Positions 52,930-61,079 are shown, counted from the first letter of the stretch. The stretch: DNA of 61,079 bases from an uncultured Oscillospiraceae bacterium (GCA_934622035.1 CAKTVG010000017.1:1-61079); one strand, 5' to 3'. The notes: generated by a model not told the origin, from the sequence alone. Numbers and translations are program-made.

Positions 52930-53948
52930 CAGTAGGTTCCGTTGGTCGTTTCAAAGTGCGTTGGCGCGGAGATGACTTCGCCGCCCTGCTGAACCCATTG
53001 TGCGACCATGTCAATCAGTTCCAGAATGCCTACAGAGGGAGCGCCCATCATGCGAACCATTTTTTGGCAATTGCTGAACAGTGCCGACTGCACCTCTTCA
53101 TCGGTGAAGGTCGGTTCTTTTCCAAGACGCTTACCGAGCTCTTTTGCGGCCCAGCGAATGGAAATGGCCTCGGGGCTGGACACATTCAGCTTCTCCGGCG
53201 GGACGGCGGTGCGAAGAAGGGAACGAATGGCAAACTCGCAGACATCGCCCTGCCAGATGCAGTTGAAAACGCCCTGGCTGACATCGATGGGACGGCCCTC
53301 AACAATGGCATTTGCAATGTCGTACAGAACGCCATAGCGCAGATCAATGGCATAGTTCAGACGGAAAATCAGCATGGGTGTCTGGTTCTGCACACTGCAG
53401 TGCTCCAAAATCCGCTCACGGCCAAGGCAGGTTTCGGCGTATTCCCCAATGGGGTGCGGAACGTCATCTTCGCAGAAGCCGCCGCTGACGACGGGCGCCA
53501 TGCCGTAGACGTTTCCTGTAGAGAAGGCGACAATGCGGGAACGGGGAAAGCGTTCAGCGGCAAGGTAAGGAAGAATAACATTAATGTGCCAGGTCAGAGA
53601 CTCGTTGCCCTCCGTGCCGAACTTCTTGCCGACCATGAAAATGATATTCTCCGCTTCCGGCAGCGCTGCAAGCTGCTTCGGATCGGAAAGATCGGCTTCG
53701 ATGACCTCTACGCCGGCGCTGCGCATGGTATCCGGAGCGTCCGGGCGATCAAACAGTGAAGCGGCATAGACTTTTGCACCGGTTCCTGCGGCTTCAATAC
53801 CGCGCTTGGCAAGAACTGCCATGGCAGGACCGACCTTGCCGCCCGCACCGAGGATCATAATATCGCCTTTCAGGCGCTTCAGATCCTCAACAAGGCGTGC
53901 ACTGGGACGCGTCATGAATTCCGTCAATTCACTAGTGGTTTTTAACAT
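52929..53948 (-). CDS. NAD-dependent epimerase/dehydratase-like enzyme
   Basis: 339 residues, extended SDR. Rossmann ILGAGGKVGPAMA near residue 37 and NVYGMAPVV near 160; the catalytic YxxxK region reads GEYAETCLGRERIL, an atypical spacing. Acts on a nucleotide- or free sugar, or a sugar acid, in the cytoplasm. GGAGG before ATG 53946-53948 sets the start. Divergent from the LacI-type gene, 76 bases apart. The substrate is unknown; context suggests a sugar or acid brought in by the nearby ABC system. Confidence 0.8.
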   Translation of the reverse strand: MLKTTSELTEFMTRPSARLVEDLKRLKGDIMILGAGGKVGPAMAVLAKRGIEAAGTGAKVYAASLFDRPDAPDTMRSAGVEVIEADLSDPKQLAALPEAENIIFMVGKKFGTEGNESLTWHINVILPYLAAERFPRSRIVAFSTGNVYGMAPVVSGGFCEDDVPHPIGEYAETCLGRERILEHCSVQNQTPMLIFRLNYAIDLRYGVLYDIANAIVEGRPIDVSQGVFNCIWQGDVCEFAIRSLLRTAVPPEKLNVSSPEAISIRWAAKELGKRLGKEPTFTDEEVQSALFSNCQKMVRMMGAPSVGILELIDMVAQWVQQGGEVISAPTHFETTNGTY

Positions 53949-53973
53949 AAAATTTTCCTCCCAATATTTTTTA

Positions 53974-54002
53974 TTGCATTTTTCATTTCTTTTAGGTAAA
54001 AT
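53974..54002 (+). promoter_or_regulatory. Promoter for the LacI-type gene
   Basis: TTGCAT (53974-53979), 17-base spacer, TAAAAT (53997-54002), giving a very short leader. No copy of the 14-bp palindrome occurs here. Confidence 0.65.
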
Positions 54003-54024
54003 AAGGGAAAGGGGGGGTGCTGCA

Positions 54025-55065
54025 ATGGCAAAGCAGACGACGATCCGAGAGGTTGCAAAGCTGGCGGGGGTTTCCGTTTCAACGGCCTCGCGCGCGCTGA
54101 ACAATCCGGATTATCCCGTAGATGCAAGACTGCGGCAGAAGGTGCGCGATGCGGCGGATAAGCTGGAATATGTTCCCAATGTGATGGCGCAGGCGCTGCG
54201 GCGCGATGCCTGCCGGGATATCGGTCTGGTCATTCCGAACGTCTCCAACCCGTTCTATCTGCAAACGATGCTCGGCATCAACGATGTCCTGGCGCAGCAG
54301 TCCTATCAGATGATCCTCTGCAACACCATGCGCAATGCGGAGCAGGAGCGCAGCTACCTGCGCCAGCTGTTTGAGCGGCAGACGAAGGGCATCATTATTT
54401 CTACGGTGGACGAGAGCAGCGAAGTGGTGAAGGAATACGCGCGGCGCGGGATGAAATTCGTTCTGCTCGACCAGCTTCCGGACGGTGTGGACAGCCCCGG
54501 CATTCACTTCGATTCCCGCGCGGGGGCGCGGATGGCGGTAGAGTATCTGATCTCCCAGGGGCACCGGCGCATTGCCTTTGCCACCATGCCTATGACGCGC
54601 TGGACACGCGTGGAAATGCACAAGGGCTACCGCGATGCGCACGTGATGGCCAGTCTGCCTTATGAGGCCTCGCTGGTATATGAGTTCGGCTCGGATCTGA
54701 CGAATCTGTCCGACGATCCGGAGTTGCAGGCCGGGCACGACATTGCCTCGCGCTTTCTGCGCGACGGCTGTCCGGCGACGGCGATTATGTGCAACAATGA
54801 TATGGTCGCCATCGGCGTGATCCAGACGCTTTTGAAAAACGGCACGCGCGTGCCGGAGGATGTATCCGTCATGGGCTTTGACGATATCCCCTTTGCCACG
54901 GCCTTCGTGCCGGCGCTGACGACCATTCACTGCCCGGCGGCAGAAACGGGCCGCCTGGCAGCTCTGATGATGCTGGACATGCTCAGCAACAATTCCATGG
55001 CGGTTTCCATGAACCTGACGCCCAGCCTGGTCATCCGCGATTCGGTCCGAGCCATTCAGGCGTGA
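54025..55065 (+). CDS. LacI-family transcriptional regulator
   Basis: 346 residues. N-terminal HTH with TTIREVAKLAGVSVSTASRALN and the hinge VDARLRQKVRDAADKLEYVPN (in part), then the sugar-binding-type core (DIGLVIPNVSNPFYLQTMLG, CNNDMVAIGVIQTLL, VPEDVSVMGFDDI). Typically a repressor released by a sugar or derived ligand. GGGGGG precedes ATG 54025. The last 10 bases overlap the convergent oxidoreductase gene. Most likely controls the operators at 55907 and 56083, which fits LacI-type palindromes. Confidence 0.92.
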   Translation: MAKQTTIREVAKLAGVSVSTASRALNNPDYPVDARLRQKVRDAADKLEYVPNVMAQALRRDACRDIGLVIPNVSNPFYLQTMLGINDVLAQQSYQMILCNTMRNAEQERSYLRQLFERQTKGIIISTVDESSEVVKEYARRGMKFVLLDQLPDGVDSPGIHFDSRAGARMAVEYLISQGHRRIAFATMPMTRWTRVEMHKGYRDAHVMASLPYEASLVYEFGSDLTNLSDDPELQAGHDIASRFLRDGCPATAIMCNNDMVAIGVIQTLLKNGTRVPEDVSVMGFDDIPFATAFVPALTTIHCPAAETGRLAALMMLDMLSNNSMAVSMNLTPSLVIRDSVRAIQA

Positions 55066-55835
55066 AGCGCGGCAAGAATTGCATCCATAAGACGAACAGA
55101 ATCTGTTAGACGCTCGGTACAGCCGGGCGTCTCTCTTTTTGTTACAGAGAGGAAATGCGCCATTCCCGCGGCGTAACAATTCTGATCGTCGAGAATATAC
55201 GGACGATCCGCCAGCAAAACAGGTGGCTGTGCCTGCGGAGAGCTGCGGAGCGTGACGGTGAAATCGGAATAATATACATGTGCAGAGACGGAGGCATTGG
55301 TGCATTTTGCATGTACCCTATGAAAATCACCGCCGAAAAGCATCGTGCACAGATCCGTCAAATGGCTGCCATAGAAATACCAGCCGCCAAAGGGAGAGAA
55401 AGGATCTGCCTGATAGCTGAGTGTGTATTCGCGGCAGCGGGGCAGGGCAGCGGCAAGCTCCTGAACAAGAGGCGTAAAGCAAATGGTGGATCCTCCGGTG
55501 CAGGGGACGCCGCTTTCCGCACTGACAGCGCACAGGCGCCTTGCCTGCAAGAAATCACAGGTGAAGGGCTTGTCTACAAAGACGGGCTTTCCAAAGCGCA
55601 TGGCCTGCTCCGCCAGAAAAGCATGCTGGTATCCCTCGCGAAGAAGCAGAAAGACAGCGTCCGAATGCTCTATAACCTCCTGCGGCGTTTTGCAGAAGAC
55701 AAAATCCGATTGTGCATACGCCAGCTCCGGCGCATCCATTGCACAGACGTGCGTGATGCGGCAGGAAGAATCCGGTATCGCCTGAGAGAAAAAGCGCAGA
55801 TGCTTACTGCGCGCACCGATTGCTCCGAGAAGCAT
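55056..55835 (-). CDS. Gfo/Idh/MocA-like oxidoreductase
   Basis: 259 residues, shorter than the 330-360 usual. N-terminus is a Rossmann-like fold (LLGAIGARSKHL), then VFVDKPFTCD with the EKP-type lysine of the family replaced in context by DKP, which is the standard dipeptide position. The C-terminal sheet domain is short. Acts on a sugar or inositol derivative with NAD(P). Start behind GGAGG. It faces the LacI gene tail to tail (10-base overlap) and has a consensus promoter beside the operator. Confidence 0.78.
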   Translation of the reverse strand: MLLGAIGARSKHLRFFSQAIPDSSCRITHVCAMDAPELAYAQSDFVFCKTPQEVIEHSDAVFLLLREGYQHAFLAEQAMRFGKPVFVDKPFTCDFLQARRLCAVSAESGVPCTGGSTICFTPLVQELAAALPRCREYTLSYQADPFSPFGGWYFYGSHLTDLCTMLFGGDFHRVHAKCTNASVSAHVYYSDFTVTLRSSPQAQPPVLLADRPYILDDQNCYAAGMAHFLSVTKRETPGCTERLTDSVRLMDAILAALHA

Positions 55836-55871
55836 GGAATGGCACCTCCTCCATGGTCGGCTTGTGCCATT

Positions 55872-55900
55872 ATTATATCGGCGTGCAGAAGAATAGTCAA
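55872..55900 (-). promoter_or_regulatory. Promoter for the oxidoreductase gene
   Basis: Minus strand TTGACT (55895-55900), 17-base spacer, TATAAT (55872-55877). The palindrome at 55907-55920 begins 6 bases upstream of the -35. Confidence 0.8.
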
Positions 55901-55906
55901 TATTTC

Positions 55907-55920
55907 AGAAAACGTTTTCT
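55907..55920. promoter_or_regulatory. Operator palindrome 1
   Basis: AGAAAACGTTTTCT, a perfect 14-bp palindrome with a central CG as in LacI/CcpA-family operators. It lies between the two divergent promoters. Differs from the CcpA cre consensus at the first and last base, so catabolite control is an alternative. Confidence 0.8.
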
Positions 55921-55952
55921 ACAATTTTTTCAAAAATTTTCTGCAAAAGGTC

Positions 55953-55981
55953 TTGAAATATTTCTATTTCTGTGGTATCCT
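55953..55981 (+). promoter_or_regulatory. Promoter for the ABC operon
   Basis: TTGAAA (55953-55958), 17-base spacer, TATCCT (55976-55981) preceded by TGG. Leader of about 195 bases that carries operator 2. Confidence 0.75.
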
Positions 55982-56082
55982 CGAAGTACAAAAACACAGA
56001 AAACATGCGAAAAGTTGGAATATTTTTCCTGCTTTCGTCAAATCGCACAAAACGTGGATGCAGTTCTTGTACACATGTAATA

Positions 56083-56096
56083 AGAAAACGTTTTCT
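56083..56096. promoter_or_regulatory. Operator palindrome 2
   Basis: Identical to operator 1, 176 bp away centre to centre and inside the leader of the ABC operon. With site 1 it allows looping or a roadblock. The shared core extends to 18 bases (TTTCAGAAAACGTTTTCT, in opposite orientations). Confidence 0.8.
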
Positions 56097-56182
56097 GAAA
56101 AAGGGCCGTGTTTCGGCCCACAAAAACCGGTATCGCTTCTGCGCCCCTCGCGCAGTGTGATAAAAAATTTATGGAGGAACAA

Positions 56183-57433
56183 ATGATGAAGAAAGTTATC
56201 GCATTGCTTCTCGCTCTCACCATGATCGCCGCCCTGTTTGTCGGCTGCGCGAAGGATGAGAAGCCCTCGGAGAATCCCAACAATTCCGAGTCCACACCTG
56301 CAAGTTCTGCAGACAACACCGAACCCGCCAACACTGACCCGATCAAGATCGGCAGCATTCAAGACCTCTCCGGCAGCGCGTCCATCGCCGGCCAGCCGCA
56401 GGCATGGGGCGCTGAGTATGCTGTTCGCCTGATCAACGATAACGGTGGCATCAACGGCCGTCAGATCGAGCTGTACACCCGCGACTGCCAGAACGATGCA
56501 GAAGTCGGCGTGACCTGCTATCGCGAGCTTGTCGATGAGATCGGCGTCTGCGCCATCATCGGACCGGCACTGTCTAACCCCGCTTCCGCTTGGGTTGAGC
56601 TGGCAACCGAGGACAAGATCCCCATCGTCGGCCACTTCATGGATGACCTTTGCACGACCGACCCCGATACCGGCGATGCATATCCCTATATGTTCCTGGC
56701 AGAGCCCTCCTGCGCGGTGCAGAGCTACATCGTTGCGGAGTACGCAATGACAAAGCTGAATGTCAAGACGGTTGCTACACTCTACAACACTTCCAATGCA
56801 TTTGCCGTTGCGCATGAAGCTCCGTTTGTTGACTACATGAAGAACAACAACGGCGAAGTCCTCACCGAGGAAACCTTCGGCTGGACCGACACCGATTATT
56901 CTGCACAGGCACAGAAGATTGCCGGCCTGAATCCCGATGCCGTTTTCCTCTGCGACTACGCCGCTCAGGTTTCCGTTGCGTATGACAATCTGCGTGACGC
57001 CGGCTATACCGGAATCATCCTTGGCGCCAACACCCTCTGCACTCCGTTTGATACCCTCGTTAAGAATGAGATCAAGGACGTCTACTTCGTGCAGAACTAT
57101 GATCTGCCCAACGGCAAGATCGGCGAACTGACCGATATCCACATGCAGGAAACCGGCACTGCTTTCCGCAGCACCAACGTCGGCTTCGGCTGGGACGCAA
57201 TGCAGGTTCTTGCAAACGCGATGCGCCAGGCAACCGATCCCACAAACGGTGAGGAAGTCCGCAACCTCCTTGAGAACAACACCTCCAATGTCGAGTCCTG
57301 CGGCGGCGAAATGATCACTATTGATCCGTCCATCCATCGCCCGACCCGTGACATGAAGATGTACATTGCAAGCTATGATGAGAACGGCGCTGTCGTTTAC
57401 CTCGACCTGCTGTCCTCCAACTACAAGGCATAA
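56183..57433 (+). CDS. Branched-chain-amino-acid-type ABC substrate-binding lipoprotein
   Basis: 416 residues. Lipobox LFVGC makes it a surface lipoprotein. The body has the periplasmic-binding fold type I: IKIGSIQDLSGSASIAGQ near residue 55, then VPGLNPDAVFLCDYAAQV and the hinge FGWDAMQVLANAMRQ. The family binds amino acids or many other small acids and amides. GGAGG lies before ATG 56183 or 56186. First gene of the LivHMGF-like set. Confidence 0.92.
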   Translation: MMKKVIALLLALTMIAALFVGCAKDEKPSENPNNSESTPASSADNTEPANTDPIKIGSIQDLSGSASIAGQPQAWGAEYAVRLINDNGGINGRQIELYTRDCQNDAEVGVTCYRELVDEIGVCAIIGPALSNPASAWVELATEDKIPIVGHFMDDLCTTDPDTGDAYPYMFLAEPSCAVQSYIVAEYAMTKLNVKTVATLYNTSNAFAVAHEAPFVDYMKNNNGEVLTEETFGWTDTDYSAQAQKIAGLNPDAVFLCDYAAQVSVAYDNLRDAGYTGIILGANTLCTPFDTLVKNEIKDVYFVQNYDLPNGKIGELTDIHMQETGTAFRSTNVGFGWDAMQVLANAMRQATDPTNGEEVRNLLENNTSNVESCGGEMITIDPSIHRPTRDMKMYIASYDENGAVVYLDLLSSNYKA

Positions 57434-57506
57434 CGAAATAAGTTAAGCATTTTCGGCGGCATGCTTGCCTGCCGGAGATTCGGTACCGGCCTTTCGGTCC
57501 CGATTG

Positions 57507-57551
57507 CGGCTTATTCCCGCCGCACGCAGGGTTGCGGCGGGAATACAGCCG
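57507..57551 (+). promoter_or_regulatory. Intercistronic hairpin after the binding-protein gene
   Basis: 12-bp stem (57513-57524 with 57533-57544) with a 5-bp outer helix (57507-57511 with 57547-57551). No U run, so more likely an mRNA stabiliser or attenuator that keeps the binding protein in excess over the permeases. The rest of the 248-bp gap has no gene. Confidence 0.6.
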
Positions 57552-57681
57552 AAGGATGTGCTGCAAAACGGGGATATCATCCTGAGTCAGGCAGAGAATC
57601 AGAGCAACCGAACAAACATGGATTCTTGAAAGACAGGATAACACCGCTTTGCAGCATTTCTTTTTATAAAGGAGCGGAATT

Positions 57682-58563
57682 ATGACACTTCAACTACTCA
57701 TCAGCGGCATTTCTCTCGGCGCGGTTTATGCCCTAATCGCCGTTGGATTCGCCATGGTTTTCAGTATTTTAAAATTCAGTAACTTTGCCCACGGCGGCAT
57801 GATCAGCGCCTGCGCCTTTATTGGCTACTTCTTCCAGGCATCTTTTGACAATCCGCCTCCGTTTTATGTCACTGTCATCTTTACTACCGTATGCGGAATT
57901 GCGATGGCTCTCCTGATCGATACCGTTGCCTACCGCCGCATCCGGAAAAAGCAGGCACCGACGCTGTATTATTTTCTTGCATCCATTACCGTTGCAATCC
58001 TTATTGAACAGATTCTTAACGTGTTTTTCGGAAAGAACATTTACGCCTTCCCGGCGGTGTTCTCCAGCACGACCTTCCATATTGGCAGCCTGCGTTTTTC
58101 CAGCATCGACACGCTAATCCTCGTCGTTTCTCTGGTGATCCTTGCGGTTCTGCTCTATGTTATTAACAAAACGCGTATTGGCCTTGCCATCCGTGCGGTC
58201 GCCATCAACCCCGGTGCGAGCCGCCTGATGGGCATTAACTCCAGTGTGGTTATTATGACCGTCTTTGCGATTGCCGGTGCGCTTGCCGGTATCTCCGGCG
58301 TACTTCTTGGTGCGAAGTATTCCGTCTATCCCTCGCTTGGCGCATCCATGATGCTCAAGGGCTTTATTGCTTCCGTCATTGGCGGCCTGGGCAGCCTGAG
58401 CGGCGCGATCCCGGCGGCCATTCTGCTTGGTGTCGTGGAGATGATTTTGACCTACTGGCTTGGCTCTTTGTCCACGCCCATCATCCTCTTTGGCATTATG
58501 CTGGTTTTCCTCGCGGTTCGTCCGGAGGGCATTGCCGGTAAATTTGCCAAGGACAAGGTCTGA
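57682..58563 (+). CDS. LivH-like ABC permease
   Basis: 293 residues, about eight membrane helices. ISLGAVYALIAVGFAMVF at the start and GARLMGINSSVVIM, GKLGSLSGAIPAAILLG in the C-terminus match LivH. Pairs with the next gene to form the channel. AAAGGAG upstream. It is 13 bases from LivM. Confidence 0.9.
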   Translation: MTLQLLISGISLGAVYALIAVGFAMVFSILKFSNFAHGGMISACAFIGYFFQASFDNPPPFYVTVIFTTVCGIAMALLIDTVAYRRIRKKQAPTLYYFLASITVAILIEQILNVFFGKNIYAFPAVFSSTTFHIGSLRFSSIDTLILVVSLVILAVLLYVINKTRIGLAIRAVAINPGASRLMGINSSVVIMTVFAIAGALAGISGVLLGAKYSVYPSLGASMMLKGFIASVIGGLGSLSGAIPAAILLGVVEMILTYWLGSLSTPIILFGIMLVFLAVRPEGIAGKFAKDKV

Positions 58564-58576
58564 GGAGGTGCCGTCT

Positions 58577-59485
58577 GTGAGTAATTATCAGCTTTCCCTG
58601 ATCATGATGGCCTGCATTTCCGTTATCACGGTCTGCGGCGTGTTCTCCATGACCAGCCTTGCGGGCATGTTCTCCCTCGGCCAGGCGGCCTATATGTCCA
58701 TCTGCGCCTATCTGACCTTCTGCCTTGCCAAGTATCTGACCCTGCCGATCTGGTTCACCGCCGTGATTGGTATCGTTGCCAGCGGCGCAATCGCCCTGAT
58801 CATCAGCCTGCCGACGCTGAAGCTTCGCCGCGACTATTTCGCGCTGCTCTCCGTCGCCTTTGGGCAGATGGTTTCCTCAATCGTAATCCTGCTGGGCGAC
58901 TACACCAATGCCTCCATCGGCTTTTCCAAAATCCCGAAGGTCAAGGGCCTGGTGTGGATCATCCTAGGCATTACCGTTGTGATCGTCTTCATGGTGCGCA
59001 ATCTGAAATATTCCCGCTTCGGGCGGATGTGCATCGCGCTGAAGACGGATGAAATCGCCGCTCGCAGCTTCGGTATCGACGTTTACAAGCTCAAGGTCAA
59101 GATTTACGTTCTGGCCTCCATGATCGCGGCGGTCGGCGGCATCTGCTACGGCCTGCGCAACCGCGTCATTTCTCCGGATGCCTTCGACTGGTCGCTGTCG
59201 GCCGAGATGCAGATTCTGCTGTTCTTCGGCGGCACGAACTCTCTGACCGGCTCCGTCATTTCCGCCGCAGCGCTGAAGGTGCTGCCGGAATTCCTCAAGG
59301 GCATCAAGCTCTTCGGCATTGACCTGCAAAGCTTCAAGACGGTCATCTACTGTCTGCTCATCATCGTCGTCATCAATTTCCGCACAAAGGGCATCATGGG
59401 CGAGAGCGAGCTGAGCTTCGCCTGGCTCAAGCGTACCGCAAAGCGCCGCAGCCTTGCGCAGAGTAAGGGAGGGGAGAAGAAATGA
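58577..59485 (+). CDS. LivM-like ABC permease
   Basis: 302 residues with GTG start behind AGGAGGTG. SLAGMFSLGQAAYMSICAY and GGICYGLRNRVISP are the LivM pattern. The C-terminal ends with a Lys/Arg-rich tail. Overlaps the next ATPase by 4 bases. The usual longer N-terminus of E. coli LivM is absent, as in most Firmicutes. Confidence 0.9.
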   Translation: MSNYQLSLIMMACISVITVCGVFSMTSLAGMFSLGQAAYMSICAYLTFCLAKYLTLPIWFTAVIGIVASGAIALIISLPTLKLRRDYFALLSVAFGQMVSSIVILLGDYTNASIGFSKIPKVKGLVWIILGITVVIVFMVRNLKYSRFGRMCIALKTDEIAARSFGIDVYKLKVKIYVLASMIAAVGGICYGLRNRVISPDAFDWSLSAEMQILLFFGGTNSLTGSVISAAALKVLPEFLKGIKLFGIDLQSFKTVIYCLLIIVVINFRTKGIMGESELSFAWLKRTAKRRSLAQSKGGEKK

Positions 59486-60255
59486 GCAGCTGTGTTTTAA
59501 AGGTTGAGCATCTGTATAAAAGCTTCGGCGGCGTCGAGGCCGTCAAGGATTTCTCCTTCTCCATCGACGAGGGCGAGATCGTCGCCATCATCGGCCCGAA
59601 CGGCGCCGGTAAGACGACCATTTTTAACCTGATTTCCAAAATTTACCAGCCGGACCGCGGCACTTTGAATTTTGCGGGGGAGGATATCACCAAGAAATCT
59701 CAGATCGATACCGCGCGCCGCGGCGTTTCGAGAACCTTCCAGAATACGCGCCTGTTTGCCGGCCTGAGCGTGCTGGACAATGTTAAGGTCGCGCTGGACT
59801 TTGACGGCAAGTATAGCCTCCTGGAGGCGATGTTCCTTCTGCCGCGCCGCTGGAAGCGCGAAAAGGAGACGACCCGCCGCGCTATGGAGTGTTTGAAGCT
59901 GCTGAATCTCGATCAGTACGCCTCCATGCGCCCGTCCAACCTGCCTTACGGCATTCAGCGCCGCGTGGAGATTGCCCGTGCGCTGGTTGCAAATCCGAAA
60001 ATTCTGATGCTGGACGAGCCTGCCGCCGGTTTGAACCCCGAGGAAGTGTTCCAGCTTGTGGATTTCATCAAGGAAATCCATGAAAAGTACCCCAAGCTTG
60101 CCATTCTGGTCATTGAGCACCGCATGGATCTGGTCATGAACCTCAGCGACTACATCTATGTGCAGGACTTCGGCCAGACCATCGCTAAGGGCCTGCCGGA
60201 GGAGATTCAGAACAATCCGCTGGTTCTGAAGGCATATCTCGGAGAGGAGGAGTAA
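59482..60255 (+). CDS. LivG-like ABC ATPase
   Basis: 257 residues. Walker A IGPNGAGKTTIFN, signature near LPYGIQRRVEIARAL (the LivG variant of LSGGQ), Walker B LMLDEPAAGLNPEE. The C-terminus has the long helix of the LivG class. Two bases before LivF. Confidence 0.92.
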   Translation: MSSCVLKVEHLYKSFGGVEAVKDFSFSIDEGEIVAIIGPNGAGKTTIFNLISKIYQPDRGTLNFAGEDITKKSQIDTARRGVSRTFQNTRLFAGLSVLDNVKVALDFDGKYSLLEAMFLLPRRWKREKETTRRAMECLKLLNLDQYASMRPSNLPYGIQRRVEIARALVANPKILMLDEPAAGLNPEEVFQLVDFIKEIHEKYPKLAILVIEHRMDLVMNLSDYIYVQDFGQTIAKGLPEEIQNNPLVLKAYLGEEE

Positions 60256-60257
60256 GC

Positions 60258-60977
60258 ATGGCGAATATTCTGGAAATCCGCGGGCTGAAGGTGTTCTACG
60301 GTGTGCACGAGGCCGTCTGCGGTGTGGATATGGACATTGCCGAAGGCTCCATCACCGCCATCATCGGCTCCAACGGCGCGGGTAAAAGCACGATCATCAA
60401 CGCCATTTCCGGCGCGGTGAAGTATGAAGGCCAGATCCTCTGCCGCGGCGTTCCGCTGCCGACAAAGGAAAACCGCGTCGTCCGTCAGGGCGTCGTGCAG
60501 GTACCGGAGGGAAGAAAAATCTTCGCCGGCCTGGCCGTGGAGGAAAATCTCCGCGCGGGCGCGTATACCGTTCGCGGCCATAAGGAGATCGAGCGCCTGA
60601 TGCAGGAGCAGTACGAAATGTTCCCCCGCCTCGGTGAGCGCCGTCAGCAGGATGCGGGCACGCTTTCCGGCGGCGAACAGCAGATGCTGGCCATCTGCCG
60701 CGGCCTGATGGCAAAGCCGAAGATTCTGATGCTTGACGAGCCGTCTCTCGGCCTTGCGCCCGTCATTGTCAACGATGTGTTCCATAACATTCAGCGCATC
60801 CGCGACGAGGGGATTACGGTCATCCTCGTCGAACAGAACGCGAAAAAATCCCTGAGCATTTGCGACTATGCCTACGTCATTGAAACGGGGCATGTGGTGA
60901 TGTCCGGCACCGGCAAGGAAATGCTGGCAAACCCGGAGGTGGCTGCGGCCTACCTCGGCTCGACGAGAAATCAATAA
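60258..60977 (+). CDS. LivF-like ABC ATPase
   Basis: 239 residues. Walker A GSNGAGKSTI, signature LSGGEQQMLAICRGL, Walker B LMLDEPSLGLAP and VLVEQNAKKSLSI, the LivF-type sequence. Completes the transporter. Followed by the NagB-like start 14 bases on. Confidence 0.93.
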   Translation: MANILEIRGLKVFYGVHEAVCGVDMDIAEGSITAIIGSNGAGKSTIINAISGAVKYEGQILCRGVPLPTKENRVVRQGVVQVPEGRKIFAGLAVEENLRAGAYTVRGHKEIERLMQEQYEMFPRLGERRQQDAGTLSGGEQQMLAICRGLMAKPKILMLDEPSLGLAPVIVNDVFHNIQRIRDEGITVILVEQNAKKSLSICDYAYVIETGHVVMSGTGKEMLANPEVAAAYLGSTRNQ

Positions 60978-60991
60978 GGAGAGGTTACGCA

Positions 60992-61079
60992 TGATTACAA
61001 AAAAGGTAGAAAACCTGCCGGTTTATATTTACGACACCCGTGAAGAGATGGGCGCGGCAGCGGCCAAGGACGCAGCGCA
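60992..61079 (+). CDS. NagB-like glucosamine-6-phosphate isomerase/deaminase (5' part)
   Basis: Only 29 codons. VYIYDTREEMGAAAAKDAA resembles the N-terminus of NagB/SIS-type isomerase-like proteins, where a short strand leads into an EEM/AAxxAA helix. RBS AAGGAGAGG. The call is tentative, as the catalytic part lies beyond the window. If correct, it makes a sugar-phosphate link for the whole locus. Confidence 0.45.

Noticed and set aside
55907..56096. Operators as CcpA cre sites only
   Set aside because: Both ends deviate from the cre consensus, and a LacI-family gene is adjacent; kept as an alternative only.

Overview
The window reads as a chromosome segment of a G+C-rich, spore-forming, anaerobic Firmicute, most likely a gut Clostridium of the Oscillospiraceae type (inference). 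The evidence is sporulation genes (yabP, yabQ), gene orders typical of Firmicutes (large SRP RNA-dnaX-ebfC-recR; dnaG-rpoD; yabP-yabQ-divIC-yabR; dnaD next to a dnaC-like loader), type III glutamine synthetase, strong AGGAGG ribosome sites and high G+C in third positions. No plasmid, phage, CRISPR array, tRNA or rRNA was seen.

Layout. 1-5.6 kb: a ygeW/ygeY module (knotted carbamoyltransferase and M20 hydrolase, linked in other gut bacteria to selenium-dependent and purine metabolism) divergent from a YheO/DauR-like regulator, which translationally overlaps a large PLP enzyme and is followed by a threonine-synthase-like PLP enzyme. 5.6-9.0 kb (minus strand): a lipoprotein with a predicted propeller and an HExxH metallopeptidase domain, pepT and a MazG-like pyrophosphohydrolase. 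9.1-12.4 kb: ackA divergent from tmcAL, a small zinc-ribbon protein, rpmE. 12.4-18.8 kb: hflX, yigZ, a broken REP-associated transposase carrying two palindromes, a dGTPase, dnaG and rpoD. 19-22.2 kb: acpP, SRP RNA, dnaX, ebfC, recR. 22.2-30.6 kb: an XRE/TPR-like regulator, a large lipoprotein of unknown role, a FecCD permease and ATPase, argF, argD, DUF4363 and DUF421 proteins. 30.8-38.4 kb: type III glutamine synthetase and the uvrA-radC-uvrB operon.

38.7-46.6 kb: a histidine-kinase-like protein lacking the usual phospho-acceptor histidine, yabP, yabQ, divIC, yabR, an SDR enzyme, dnaD, a dnaC-like gene, a lipoteichoic-acid-synthase-like sulfatase and an FMN reductase. 46.6-51.8 kb is accessory in character: an AT-rich stretch with a small secreted protein and a lipoprotein gene whose last third-kilobase changes composition abruptly, then an ABC ATPase and a 748-residue permease that looks like two half-permeases fused.

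52.0-61.1 kb is a coherent catabolic locus: AEC-family transporter, NAD-dependent epimerase-like enzyme, LacI-family regulator, Gfo/Idh/MocA-like enzyme, a complete branched-chain-amino-acid-type ABC transporter and the start of a NagB/glucosamine-6-phosphate-isomerase-like gene. The divergent control region carries two identical perfect 14-bp palindromes 176 bp apart around two back-to-back promoters. This locus, the accessory ABC block and the transposase with palindromes in its own frame are the best candidates for undescribed biology.
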